Source of the DNA: Dehalococcoidia bacterium
GTDB taxonomy: Bacteria > Chloroflexota > Dehalococcoidia > Lucifugimonadales > Australimonadaceae
NCBI GenBank assembly: GCA_022449765.1
Contig: JAKUPZ010000001.1
Span: 62,001-126,000 of the forward strand
Length of the DNA stretch: 64,000 nucleotides
Reading direction: 5' to 3'
Position numbers and translations under genes: made by a program. Below are positions 18,626 to 27,271 of the stretch, piece by piece (the first letter of the stretch is position 1; every line of letters starts with the position of its first letter). The notes beneath the pieces were generated by a model that made no database searches, was not told the origin of the DNA, and saw only the letters and a list, made by a program, of their open reading frames with translations.

Positions 18626-21211
18626 TCAGTAAACTGAGAAAGTAGAACCTTCAGCAGTACGTCGAACTTCTATCCTTAAAGGGAAAGCCTCTTTAATGGA
18701 ATCTAGGTGTGTAATTACCAATATACATTCAAACTGATCCTCAATTGCCTTTAAGACCTCAATTATTCGATCTCTTCCGTCTGTGTCTTGCGTCCCAAAC
18801 CCCTCATCTATAAACAATGTTGGTAGAGGTGCTCCGGAACGCCATGCTAGCAATTTACTAAGAGCTATCCGTATAGCAAAATCGACTCTGAAACGCTCTC
18901 CTCCACTAAACATTTCATACGATCGCGTACCTAGTTCATCCGCGACGATTATTTCTAGAGTTTCAGCAACATCAGAGCTTGTATTCGCACTTTTTCGTTG
19001 CTTTTGAGTTTCTAATCGTATAGACATTTTCCCGTCGCTCATACGGTGGAGTAACTCATTGGCTTCGTCTTCTAACCGAGGAATTGCGGCTTCAATTAAC
19101 AGAGCTTGAACGCCTCCCTTCCCAAAAGTTATTGCTAACTCAGTGTAAATTGAAGATTCAAAAGCTAAATTTTTCCGCTCATTTTCTAATGCGCTTAATT
19201 CAAGTTTCGCTTTTTCAATTTCCTTCAATTCTTGTAATAAGGATCCTTCTTCATTCAGTAATTTGTTTTTTTCGGATTGCGCAATTTGCAAGGAGTTATC
19301 AAGGGCTGCTTTTTCTATATTTAAAGAAGAAAGCTCTTTGACTTTTTCTCTGATGGAAACCAATTCAGTCGTATTTCGAGCTAAATCATCTTCATTATCC
19401 TGAATTCGGGCTTTCAACGATATTTGTAACTCCAAGTCTTCATTCAGCCTTGAGTTTGCTAAAAGAAGCTTCTGATGAGACTCTTCCCATATGAGAAGCT
19501 TTGAGATTTTGTCCTTAGACAATTCGATTAGCTGAGGATCGTAATTTAACTCATTTAATTGCGCTCGGATTTTTTCGCACTCGACTTGTTCCCTTGGTGC
19601 ATAATTACACTCTTTAAGATTGATTTCGAAGCCTGAAAGCTCTGCCCGTAGTTTTTCGTACATCTCAAATGCTTTCAAGGAATTGTCTAGAAGGGTTTTA
19701 AGCTCTCCTCGGGTTCTCTCCGAGTCGATTATTGCGGAAGTAATACTCGCATTAGAATCGTTATATTGTTTCTCTAGGCGTGTATAGATCGACTCTTCGG
19801 ATTCGATCAGTTCGCTTTTTTCTTTATATAAGGAACGCTGAGATTCAATTGTTTGATTATAGGTTTTCTGGAGCCGTTCAATGCCATCTGCAGTTAGTAA
19901 CGTTTCGCACAATGGACAGCTATGTTGACTGGAGTGGGCATGCTGAAGGATTTGTAATTTTTCCTTAGTGGCATTTCCTTCTGTGTATAAATTATTTTTT
20001 GCATGCTTGAGTGCTTCTATTTTTTTGTAACGCTCATTATTTTTTTTGTGATCTTCAGCTAATTCAAGCAGCTGGCTTTTGAGTTTTTCAATTTCGATAC
20101 CAACAGAACTGTACTGAGACTCTAAAGAATTTCGAGAGTCGATCTTGGGTTGGAGCTCATTCTGCATAGTCTGTTGGATGGAGGCGATTTTCGCTTCTAA
20201 ACTCACTCGAGATTCGTTAATTATTTTTTCTAAAGGTGCTAGTTCTACTTGGAACGCTAAAGCCTTTTGTGCGGTAATATTCAAGGAATTGAGGATTGCT
20301 TTTTCGTCCTGTAGAGCAGCGTATCCTTGAAGAATTGGTTCTGAGCTAGCCTGAATTTCATAATGTTCATTAATTTTAGATTCAAGATTTAGTAACTCTG
20401 TATCAAATTCTTTTTTTCTTCTGCTATATCGTTGCTCAGATTCTTCCCTATCAATTTGGTAAGATCGCAATTGCTCTAATTCAATGATGGTTGAATTAAT
20501 TGTGCCCAGCTTCAAAAGCAAGTGAGCTTCCAAATCATTGGATTTGGCTAGCTGATTCCCTACGCTGGATAATGCAATTTTTTTAGCATCGTAATTTGAA
20601 ATTTGTTCTTCTAGCCGGAGGCTTATCGAATTAGACGTAGACAGATGACCTTGCAAATCTCGTGCGTGCATTTTGGCACGATCCTCTAACCGATCATAAA
20701 GTCCTAATCCTAGTACTTTAGTAAGAACCTCTTTTCTTTGTGTGGGGCTAGACATTGTAAAAGCATCTGCTCGGCCCTGGACGAGGAATGCGCTATTCAC
20801 AAATGTGTCATAGTCCATATTGATTAGCCGTATAATGAAAGACTGAGTAGCGGTAATTGAGTCCCCAGTAATAGGGGCGTAATTACCATCAGTATTTTTC
20901 AAATAAAGTTCTAAAGAGCTTTGAGGAGTGCTTCTAGCCTTCGAGTATCTTCTAGAAACACGATATCGATTATTCGAAATATCAAAAATGAGATCGACTG
21001 ACATCTCATTTTGCCCATGATGTAATAGTTGGTCTGTTCTTTGCCCCCGAGCTCTGCCCCATAGAACCCAAGTTATTGCATCCAATAACGCAGATTTTCC
21101 GTTGCCATTGGGGCCGCAAAGGCATGCAACATGTACATCTTCGAGCACGAGATTCGGTGCCGCTTCTCGGTAGGATAAGAAATTCTTTAATGAAAGTTGT
21201 ATAGGTAGCAA
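18626..21211 (-). CDS. SbcC/Rad50-like SMC-family ATPase
   Basis: An 861-residue ABC-ATPase with the Rad50/SbcC layout. An N-terminal half-domain has Walker A GPNGNGKSALLD (about residues 33-44), followed by long coiled coils interrupted near residue 430 by a zinc hook CPLC. The C-terminal half-domain has the signature MFSGGERFRVDFAIRIAL and Walker B LPTLFIDEGFGTQD. Such proteins pair with the Mre11/SbcD nuclease in double-strand-break and hairpin processing. No SbcD gene is adjacent, as the neighbours are leuS and etfB. The start is TTG. The assignment to SbcC rather than another Rad50-like ATPase is by architecture. Confidence 0.9.
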   Translation of the reverse strand: MLPIQLSLKNFLSYREAAPNLVLEDVHVACLCGPNGNGKSALLDAITWVLWGRARGQRTDQLLHHGQNEMSVDLIFDISNNRYRVSRRYSKARSTPQSSLELYLKNTDGNYAPITGDSITATQSFIIRLINMDYDTFVNSAFLVQGRADAFTMSSPTQRKEVLTKVLGLGLYDRLEDRAKMHARDLQGHLSTSNSISLRLEEQISNYDAKKIALSSVGNQLAKSNDLEAHLLLKLGTINSTIIELEQLRSYQIDREESEQRYSRRKKEFDTELLNLESKINEHYEIQASSEPILQGYAALQDEKAILNSLNITAQKALAFQVELAPLEKIINESRVSLEAKIASIQQTMQNELQPKIDSRNSLESQYSSVGIEIEKLKSQLLELAEDHKKNNERYKKIEALKHAKNNLYTEGNATKEKLQILQHAHSSQHSCPLCETLLTADGIERLQKTYNQTIESQRSLYKEKSELIESEESIYTRLEKQYNDSNASITSAIIDSERTRGELKTLLDNSLKAFEMYEKLRAELSGFEINLKECNYAPREQVECEKIRAQLNELNYDPQLIELSKDKISKLLIWEESHQKLLLANSRLNEDLELQISLKARIQDNEDDLARNTTELVSIREKVKELSSLNIEKAALDNSLQIAQSEKNKLLNEEGSLLQELKEIEKAKLELSALENERKNLAFESSIYTELAITFGKGGVQALLIEAAIPRLEDEANELLHRMSDGKMSIRLETQKQRKSANTSSDVAETLEIIVADELGTRSYEMFSGGERFRVDFAIRIALSKLLAWRSGAPLPTLFIDEGFGTQDTDGRDRIIEVLKAIEDQFECILVITHLDSIKEAFPLRIEVRRTAEGSTFSVY

Positions 21212-21402
21212 AATTTGCTCAATAAATAAAGATAAGTAATTTTATCATCGTTTTTTTTAAGTGATCCGATGAGGAGTATACAAAAAATATGATTTCTGGT
21301 TACAGAAATCTTGCTACCCTTGGGGGTGGGTGCTAGCATCATGGTGATGGAGATTCAAGATTTCCTGAATTTAAGCGTGAGATATAGCGGAGCTAGTAAT
21401 CA

Positions 21403-22200
21403 ATGACTCTACACATAGTGGTTACAGCCAAGCAAGTTGTAGACCCTGAAACTCCTGCTTCAGCCTTTGTAATAGAAGACAAAAAAGTGGCTATTTCTGC
21501 AAATTTTTCGCCCGTAATTAATGGGTATGATGAACAAGCGGTGGAAGCGGCCTTAAGAATTAAAGAAGCTGTTGGAGATGCTCGGATTACGGTCCTTTCC
21601 TGTGGCCCCAGTTTTGCTTTGGATGTAATAAAGAAGCCCTTGGCTATGGGCGCTGATGATTTAATTTTGCTTCAGGATCCTAATTTTGAAAATAGTATAG
21701 ATCCAACCTTAGTGATAAAAGCACTTGCCATTGCTATAAAGAAAATTGGAGATGTAGATTTAGTTATTTCAGGCAGGCAAGCCAGTGATTGGGACAATGC
21801 TCTTGTACCAATTGGGATAGCTGAGTTTCTTGATTGGCCTTTGGCCACAATTGCACGAAAAATTGATGTTGAAGGTACGAAAGTGACAGTTGAACGTGTG
21901 CTCCCCGATGGGTATGAAATAGTAGAAACATCAACACCTGCGGTTATTACTGTTTCTAATGAGTTAGGGAATCCACGATACCCGAATATGCGCGGCATAA
22001 TGGGAGCTCGTAGGATTCAACCAACAATTTGGGATACTAATGAGTTAGAACTAGCGGGAGAAGCCGTAGATATTGCGATGGAGCTTGTCTCACTGGAAAA
22101 ACCTACCAAGCTGGTTCAGACAGAGATCATTGAAGGCGAGGACGAAGCAGATTCTGGAAGGAAGTTAGCACTAAGATTAAGAGAAGAGCGTGTGATTTAA
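21403..22200 (+). CDS. etfB: Electron transfer flavoprotein beta subunit
   Basis: A 265-residue EtfB/FixA protein. With EtfA it forms a heterodimer binding FAD and AMP that carries electrons from acyl-CoA and other flavin dehydrogenases to the quinone pool. Typical features are the VTAKQVVDPE opening, INGYDEQAVEAALRIKE, a SGRQASDWDNALVPIGIAEFLDWP stretch (DWDNALVP at about 126-133) and a C-terminal ANPRYPNMRG-like segment. Its TAA stop overlaps the etfA start (TAATG), so the subunits are coupled translationally. No dehydrogenase or ETF:quinone oxidoreductase gene lies next to it. Confidence 0.95.
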   Translation: MTLHIVVTAKQVVDPETPASAFVIEDKKVAISANFSPVINGYDEQAVEAALRIKEAVGDARITVLSCGPSFALDVIKKPLAMGADDLILLQDPNFENSIDPTLVIKALAIAIKKIGDVDLVISGRQASDWDNALVPIGIAEFLDWPLATIARKIDVEGTKVTVERVLPDGYEIVETSTPAVITVSNELGNPRYPNMRGIMGARRIQPTIWDTNELELAGEAVDIAMELVSLEKPTKLVQTEIIEGEDEADSGRKLALRLREERVI

Positions 22201-23165
22201 TGGCAAAAGCGTTGATTGTAGGTGAAATTCATAATCAGGAATTGACTGCAACAACTCTTGAAAGTATTGCTGCTGCACAAATACTTGAAGCCTCGAGCAT
22301 AGCGGTAATAATTGCGGGTTATGATATTGAGTCTATTGCAGAGCATGCGATATTTGCAGGTGCTGATCATGTCTATACTGTTTCAGAAGGTCCTGCAGCA
22401 GACGGTGAATTCGACGATCTTGTAAATGCGGCGTACAAAGTGGCCATCGAAATTAAGCCTGATTTTGTTTTAGGTTCCAAAACAATTACAGGTCGTGACG
22501 TTATGCCTCGACTTGCCTTTCGCTTAGGTACAATTTTAGTTACAGATTGCATGTCACTGGAGCGTGATGATGCTCGGCGAATTTGCGCTACTAGGCCGAC
22601 GTATGGCGGGAATGTGAACGCAAAAGTTGCATGTCTTGGAGAACCCGCGGTTTTGTCATTGAGACCTAAAAGCTTTGAAGTAAATGATTCAGACCGCTCT
22701 AGGAAAGGCGAAATTCAGGAAGTCGTATTTGACTCGAATATTCGCACGAGAGTAATCAAGAAAATTGAAGAACAATCTGAAGGAATAAGCCTTCAAGATG
22801 CCAAGACTGTCATCGCCGGAGGGAGAGGCCTTGGCGGCCCTGAAGCATTTTCAAAACTTCATGATCTCGCTCTAGTCCTGGGGGGGGCAGTTGGAGCATC
22901 TCGTGCTGCATGCGATGCAGGGTGGGTTCCTTCGAGCTATCAAGTAGGACTTACAGGAAAAACTGTGACACCTGATTTATATATTGCAATAGGTATTTCT
23001 GGAGCGAGTCAGCATATGGCAGGATGTAGCAATTCAAAAACACTTGTTGCAATCAATAAAGATGAGGGAGCAAATATTTTCAAAGAAGCAAGATTCGGTG
23101 TGAAGGGTGACTGGGAAAAAGTACTTCCTGCATTCATAGAGCAGTTACACGAGTTAATAGATTAA
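22200..23165 (+). CDS. etfA: Electron transfer flavoprotein alpha subunit
   Basis: A 321-residue EtfA/FixB protein. The C-terminal FAD-binding domain is well conserved: VIAGGRGLGGPE, GAVGASRAACDAGWVP, YQVGLTGKTVTPDLYIAIGISG and GASQHMAGCSNSKTLVAINKD follow one another from about residue 200. The N-terminal domain has the GRDVMPRLAFRL segment. It directly follows etfB with a one-base overlap, and an uncharacterised small gene starts 17 bases downstream, possibly in the same transcript. Confidence 0.96.
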   Translation: MAKALIVGEIHNQELTATTLESIAAAQILEASSIAVIIAGYDIESIAEHAIFAGADHVYTVSEGPAADGEFDDLVNAAYKVAIEIKPDFVLGSKTITGRDVMPRLAFRLGTILVTDCMSLERDDARRICATRPTYGGNVNAKVACLGEPAVLSLRPKSFEVNDSDRSRKGEIQEVVFDSNIRTRVIKKIEEQSEGISLQDAKTVIAGGRGLGGPEAFSKLHDLALVLGGAVGASRAACDAGWVPSSYQVGLTGKTVTPDLYIAIGISGASQHMAGCSNSKTLVAINKDEGANIFKEARFGVKGDWEKVLPAFIEQLHELID

Positions 23166-23182
23166 GAATACAAGGTGAACTG

Positions 23183-23629
23183 ATGGCAGATTCTGAATTT
23201 GAACGAGAAATGGCTGAGGCAATAGAGAATGCTGAAATTGCTGAAGTTGTCTGCGTTATTTTACCGATGATCAACCAATGCCTTGTATTTGATAGTCGGG
23301 CTACGGAAAATGATCCGCCCATTATTACCGTTTCAGCCCCTCTTGGATCTGCAGATCGACGCTTGCGGCATGTTAATCGTGCCAGACCGCACCTTCCTCA
23401 TGCTCATGCTTTAGCAGTTATCCCTTGGCATAGCTCAATTCAAAGCTTGGTAGATTCATTGGTTTGGGAGATGCTATTTCGCAGGATTACCCTATCGGGC
23501 TCTTCTCTTTGCTTGGAACAGTGTTCAAACGCCCTTGAAGAGCTTAAGCAGTTTGAAAGGCAGGCTATGGTCTCTATGATTAGAGGACAGGGTCCATATC
23601 ATACAATTTGGTCTCGTTCTTCGACTTAA
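23183..23629 (+). CDS. Uncharacterised protein downstream of etfBA
   Basis: A 148-residue soluble protein I do not recognise. The first 25 residues are strongly acidic (EFEREMAEAIENAEIAE), followed by a hydrophobic beta-like segment (VVCVILPMINQCLVFDSRA), an arginine/histidine-rich middle (RRLRHVNRARPHLPHAHA) and a helical C-terminus with two cysteines. The ATG follows AAGGTGA, 17 bases after etfA, so cotranscription with the ETF genes is likely. The clustered His and Cys residues could bind metal, but that is speculative. Confidence 0.65.
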   Translation: MADSEFEREMAEAIENAEIAEVVCVILPMINQCLVFDSRATENDPPIITVSAPLGSADRRLRHVNRARPHLPHAHALAVIPWHSSIQSLVDSLVWEMLFRRITLSGSSLCLEQCSNALEELKQFERQAMVSMIRGQGPYHTIWSRSST

Positions 23630-23667
23630 TGCTTGCTAGAAATAACATTGTTTAAAGGCAAATTTTA

Positions 23668-24969
23668 TTGCGTCTAACAATTTTTAGAGATGGTAAATTA
23701 TCCCCCCCTTCGGTCTTCTTGTTAATCAGCTTACTTCTATTTACTGCGACTGTAATCGCAAGCGTGTTTTTCACTAATTCATCTAATTCTTATGACCGAA
23801 TCCTCAAGGGTAATAAACAAAATTTGATTCACTGGGAGATTTCCAATTTCTTTAATAAATGGATCCATTTAAGTACAACCCTATTTCGACATGAATTATC
23901 AGAATCTGAGAAACAGGTAAAAATAGTAAAATTTTTTGAACTTGTGGGGTTGCAACATTCAGAAAAAAGTAAATTGGAATACCTAATCGCACAGAATGCT
24001 GATCAGGATGAAATTTTACATATAGGGGAGGAAATTGAACGTATACAGGGCCAAATAATATCGATAACTCCGCTAGTAGAAGAGCTATTAGAAGCAAAGG
24101 TGTCCAAAGTTTTATCTGAAAATAATATTATCGATGAATGGGGCCCAGTTCATTGGCCACCAGTAGATTTTACATTTGAACCTGGGGGATTACTTTTAAT
24201 GACTTCTCCAGTGGAGAGGATTTTTCGTCAACGTGAATTTCTCCTACAGCCTAATCTCAGTTTGCTGGAACAAATTAGCATTGAAAATCATATTGAAGAG
24301 GCGCACCCAGACACATCAGCCCTAGTGATTCGTATTGGAGGAGTTGCAACATATCCTGCGCAAATTAGGAATACCTCATCTCTACATGGTGCTTTAAATT
24401 TAATTTCGCATGAATGGCTTCACCATTGGCTTATTTTCCGCCCCTTGGGTAAGAAATGGTTTGAAGGTGGGGAATTAAGAACTATTAATGAAACTGTGGC
24501 AAATATTTTCGCAGAGGAAATTGGTGACGAGACCTATTTGCTAATTACAGGGCAAAAAATAATAAGAGAGCCGTGGACCCCTGCAACTCAACGCTCTCAA
24601 ATCATTGTTAGTAACCAATTCGATTACAAGGCTGAGATGAGACGTACGCGGCAGAAATTAGAAGCGTTACTTTCAGTGGGGTCGGTAGAGGATTCGCAAA
24701 TTTACCTTGAAGATAGAAGAAGATTTTTTGTAAATCAAGGTTATAACATAAGGAAATTAAATAATGCATGGTTTGCTTTTTACGGCAGTTATGCGGATAG
24801 TGGCGGGTCTATCAGCCCGATTGAATCACAATTAAGATTCATTCGATTACAATCAATTGATTTGCGGGATTTCCTATCGAAAGTTAAGCAGATTGACGAA
24901 GTTGGGCAATTAGAGAAGATCGCTATGGGGTTAGGCTGGACAGCTGAGCAACTACACTCTTACCACTGA
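23668..24969 (+). CDS. Membrane-anchored putative zinc metallopeptidase
   Basis: A 433-residue protein with one N-terminal hydrophobic segment (about residues 14-32, following a short basic start), so probably membrane-anchored with the bulk outside. Near residue 245 it has LISHEWLHHWL, an HExxH zinc-peptidase motif. About 25 residues later NETVANIFAEEIG provides candidate glutamate ligands, as in gluzincin-type peptidases. I cannot name a family. The start is TTG with AAAGG upstream. The 3' end overlaps the convergent TolB-like gene by 10 bases. Confidence 0.62.
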   Translation: MRLTIFRDGKLSPPSVFLLISLLLFTATVIASVFFTNSSNSYDRILKGNKQNLIHWEISNFFNKWIHLSTTLFRHELSESEKQVKIVKFFELVGLQHSEKSKLEYLIAQNADQDEILHIGEEIERIQGQIISITPLVEELLEAKVSKVLSENNIIDEWGPVHWPPVDFTFEPGGLLLMTSPVERIFRQREFLLQPNLSLLEQISIENHIEEAHPDTSALVIRIGGVATYPAQIRNTSSLHGALNLISHEWLHHWLIFRPLGKKWFEGGELRTINETVANIFAEEIGDETYLLITGQKIIREPWTPATQRSQIIVSNQFDYKAEMRRTRQKLEALLSVGSVEDSQIYLEDRRRFFVNQGYNIRKLNNAWFAFYGSYADSGGSISPIESQLRFIRLQSIDLRDFLSKVKQIDEVGQLEKIAMGLGWTAEQLHSYH

Positions 24970-26006
24970 GGTAGACTTGAGGGAATAGAGCCTTCCGTAA
25001 TTTGCTTTTGAACTCCATCTGGATTCATAACAAAAAGTTGACTTAATCCAGAGGTTATTGATTCGAAAACTAGCCGTTCGTCGTTGCTCCATTCTACCGA
25101 TGTTTCATCAACGGGACTTCTAGTTAGCGTTTCTAGGTCTTCTCCATTAGGAGAAACAGTGAAGATATCAACATTACCGTTTCTATCCGATAGGAACGCT
25201 ATTCTTTGACCATTCTCTGACCATACTGGTGCAAAATCCCGCCCAGGAGTGCTTGTGATTCTTAACGCTTGCCCACGAGGCCCATTTTCGCCAATTTCAA
25301 CTACGTAAATATCTTCACTCCCGTCTCTGGTCGATACAAAGGCTAGCTGTTTAGAATCGGGTGACCATACTGGATCACGATCGTTTGATTGTGAAATCTG
25401 TATTCGATTTACTCCATCGGGGTTTCTTAAAAATATCCCAGTAGAATTACCATTATTGTCTAACACTGAAAAGGCAATAAGCTCTCCGCTGGGCGACCAA
25501 GATGGATCGATTTCACTATCACTACCAAATAATAAACGATTAGGACGTAAATCCGATAAATTCAACCAATGAACTTGAGGAACTCCGTTATCAGATTGAG
25601 AGGTGTATGCGATACGATCACCTTTAGGAGACCAAGAAATTTGAGATTCATCTACTCCAGTGTTTGTAAGACGCATGAAATTAGAACCATCTGCAATTGC
25701 TAAATAAATTTCATGATTCCCATCTCTATTGCTTATGAAGGCTAAGTGTTGCCTATCTGGAGACCAGACAGGCGCAAAATTGTCAGAGTTACTACCAGCG
25801 GGATCCATCGTTATAATTCGCTGATCTGTCCCATCAGGCATAGACACGGCTATAGCGCGTGACCCTTCCTCACCTAGTGTGTAAGCGATATAGCCGGGTT
25901 CGGCAAAGAGTCCGCAGGCAGTTAAGCTCAATCCAATGGACAATGCGGCCCAAATGGATAATGCGAATTCTGCAAAGGATTTTTTTCTTTTTAAGTAGGA
26001 ATTCAT
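24960..26006 (-). CDS. TolB-like beta-propeller lipoprotein
   Basis: A 348-residue predicted lipoprotein. The N-terminal hydrophobic signal ends in LTAC (lipobox, cysteine at about residue 31). The mature part is a series of six or seven WD40-like PD repeats of the TolB type, each with a WSPDG-like start and an IAFxSxRDG core, for example PVWSPDSKQLAFVSTRDG. Such propellers are extracytoplasmic protein- or ligand-binding scaffolds. No Pal/TolA/TolR genes are nearby, so a Tol-system role is not supported and the partner is unknown. The stop region overlaps that of the convergent gene. Confidence 0.85.
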   Translation of the reverse strand: MNSYLKRKKSFAEFALSIWAALSIGLSLTACGLFAEPGYIAYTLGEEGSRAIAVSMPDGTDQRIITMDPAGSNSDNFAPVWSPDRQHLAFISNRDGNHEIYLAIADGSNFMRLTNTGVDESQISWSPKGDRIAYTSQSDNGVPQVHWLNLSDLRPNRLLFGSDSEIDPSWSPSGELIAFSVLDNNGNSTGIFLRNPDGVNRIQISQSNDRDPVWSPDSKQLAFVSTRDGSEDIYVVEIGENGPRGQALRITSTPGRDFAPVWSENGQRIAFLSDRNGNVDIFTVSPNGEDLETLTRSPVDETSVEWSNDERLVFESITSGLSQLFVMNPDGVQKQITEGSIPSSLPQW

Positions 26007-26084
26007 AGCACATCACAAGGTACCAGCAGATAGCAAGAAACTCTATGATTTTGTCTAGCGATTAAATTTGATTAAACCGCCTAA

Positions 26085-26441
26085 TCAAAAAGGTAGCCAC
26101 CTTTCATTGGATAGGTTCCTGGATGAGGATCTTGTTCTGGGAGGGACAAACATGCCGTAGCCTAATCCGCCTAATGAACCGATTATGCCACCGCCTATAA
26201 GTATTACAGGGGGTAGCCATACTGGTGGATCTTTAAATCCGTCTATGCAGTTAATTGATGCATTGCCACCTGCTTCATATATTTCAATTGCTTCGATACA
26301 TCTTTGCGCTTCAGCAACAAATACAGATTGAATGAATAATGCAGGTACTGCGCTAAGTGCAAGCCCTGAAAAACCTACAATTAATGTAAATTTAATAGAT
26401 CGTAAAAAACGTTTCCAAGGATTTAAGCCAGCTTTGTTCAT
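26085..26441 (-). CDS. Small membrane protein of unknown function
   Basis: A 118-residue protein with two predicted membrane segments, about residues 17-38 and 75-95, and a glycine-rich second segment (IGGGIIGSLGGLGYG). The loop between them holds two cysteines (about 48 and 59), consistent with a disulfide if the loop is outside. The start ATG overlaps the stop of the upstream AlkD-like gene by four bases (ATGA), indicating coupled translation. Function unknown. Confidence 0.6.
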   Translation of the reverse strand: MNKAGLNPWKRFLRSIKFTLIVGFSGLALSAVPALFIQSVFVAEAQRCIEAIEIYEAGGNASINCIDGFKDPPVWLPPVILIGGGIIGSLGGLGYGMFVPPRTRSSSRNLSNERWLPF

Positions 26442-27199
26442 ACGTTCAGGAGTTTAGATCGCTGATCAGGGCGTAATTTAGAGGTGGCAATTTGAAAAAT
26501 ATTTTTAGAAGAATATCCTTTCCATTCTTCTAAAAATTCAATTACTCTACCTGCTTGTAATCGAGTTGCTTCTAATAGCATTGTTCCCACTCCTCGCTGG
26601 ACGTCAGCGTTATTATCCTTCATGAGAATTGCAGCAACTTCTAAAGCATCCGTAAGAAATCGGCCTTCGCGCACTAATGGATTGAATGAAGAAATTGAGG
26701 ATCGGCGTTTCGAAGCATTGTCAGAGCGTGCCCATTCACGCATAGTTTTGACCAAGGAAGGCTTTGCGGCAAGGCAAGGGCTTATACAATTAATAGCAAA
26801 TGAATCGGCAGTCCGAGGTGAATTTACTAGGTCTACCCATGGTGATATGTTTTCAAAATCTGAAGCGGAAATTAATCGTGCAAGGGCACCCACCAATTGG
26901 CCTCCGATAAGCGCTTCTTCGTACTTGAGTGATTGGAAAAGGGCGTCAGCAATATGAATAGTTTGCGAAAGGCCTTCTGCCCTTAATTTTCGAACCGCAT
27001 CTAGCCCAATTTTATGAGTATCGGTGGTTGTAACTCCGTAACAATCGATATCTTCATTAACGGATTTACGTATTTGGTCAGCAGTATTTTTTTGGCTGGC
27101 ATTATGAAGCTTCCGTCTGATTTCCGTTACGCATTTTTCACTAAATTGCTCGTTGGCCGCAGGGGAAGTTTTTTCTTTTTGATTGTATTTATTGACCAT
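26438..27199 (-). CDS. AlkD-like DNA alkylation repeat protein
   Basis: A 253-residue helical-repeat protein resembling the DNA alkylation repeat family (AlkD/AlkC glycosylases, built from HEAT-like repeats). Supporting features are the WARSDNASKRRSSISSF segment in the middle, matching the family's W-x-x-S/D-x-N-x-x-x-RR pattern, and WVDLVNSPRTADSFA upstream of it. Family members excise alkylated bases or bind DNA. The catalytic aspartate is not assignable with certainty, so activity is an inference. It is translationally coupled to the small membrane protein after it, an unusual partner for a repair enzyme. Confidence 0.68.
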   Translation of the reverse strand: MVNKYNQKEKTSPAANEQFSEKCVTEIRRKLHNASQKNTADQIRKSVNEDIDCYGVTTTDTHKIGLDAVRKLRAEGLSQTIHIADALFQSLKYEEALIGGQLVGALARLISASDFENISPWVDLVNSPRTADSFAINCISPCLAAKPSLVKTMREWARSDNASKRRSSISSFNPLVREGRFLTDALEVAAILMKDNNADVQRGVGTMLLEATRLQAGRVIEFLEEWKGYSSKNIFQIATSKLRPDQRSKLLNV

Positions 27200-27224
27200 T
27201 AGATATGAAAGGATACTCTATTAT

Positions 27225-27270
27225 ACAAAAGCAGAGAGGAGATAAAACTGTATCTCCTCTCTGCTTTTGT
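27225..27270. terminator. Perfect 20-bp hairpin between convergent-facing ends
   Basis: Arms 27225-27244 and 27251-27270 are perfectly complementary with a 6-base loop. It begins 2 bases from the end of the Rieske gene (stop at 27272). On the minus strand the 3' arm ends in TTTTGT followed by ATAATAG. It is probably the rho-independent terminator of the minus-strand Rieske oxygenase gene. It also sits ahead of the AlkD-like gene. Confidence 0.8.
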
Positions 27271-27271
27271 A

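Noticed and set aside
21212-21402. Gap between the SbcC-like gene and etfB as a hidden RNA or regulatory region
   Set aside because: No extended hairpin, tRNA or known riboswitch pattern was found; it likely holds two divergent promoters, but none with convincing -35 and -10 boxes.
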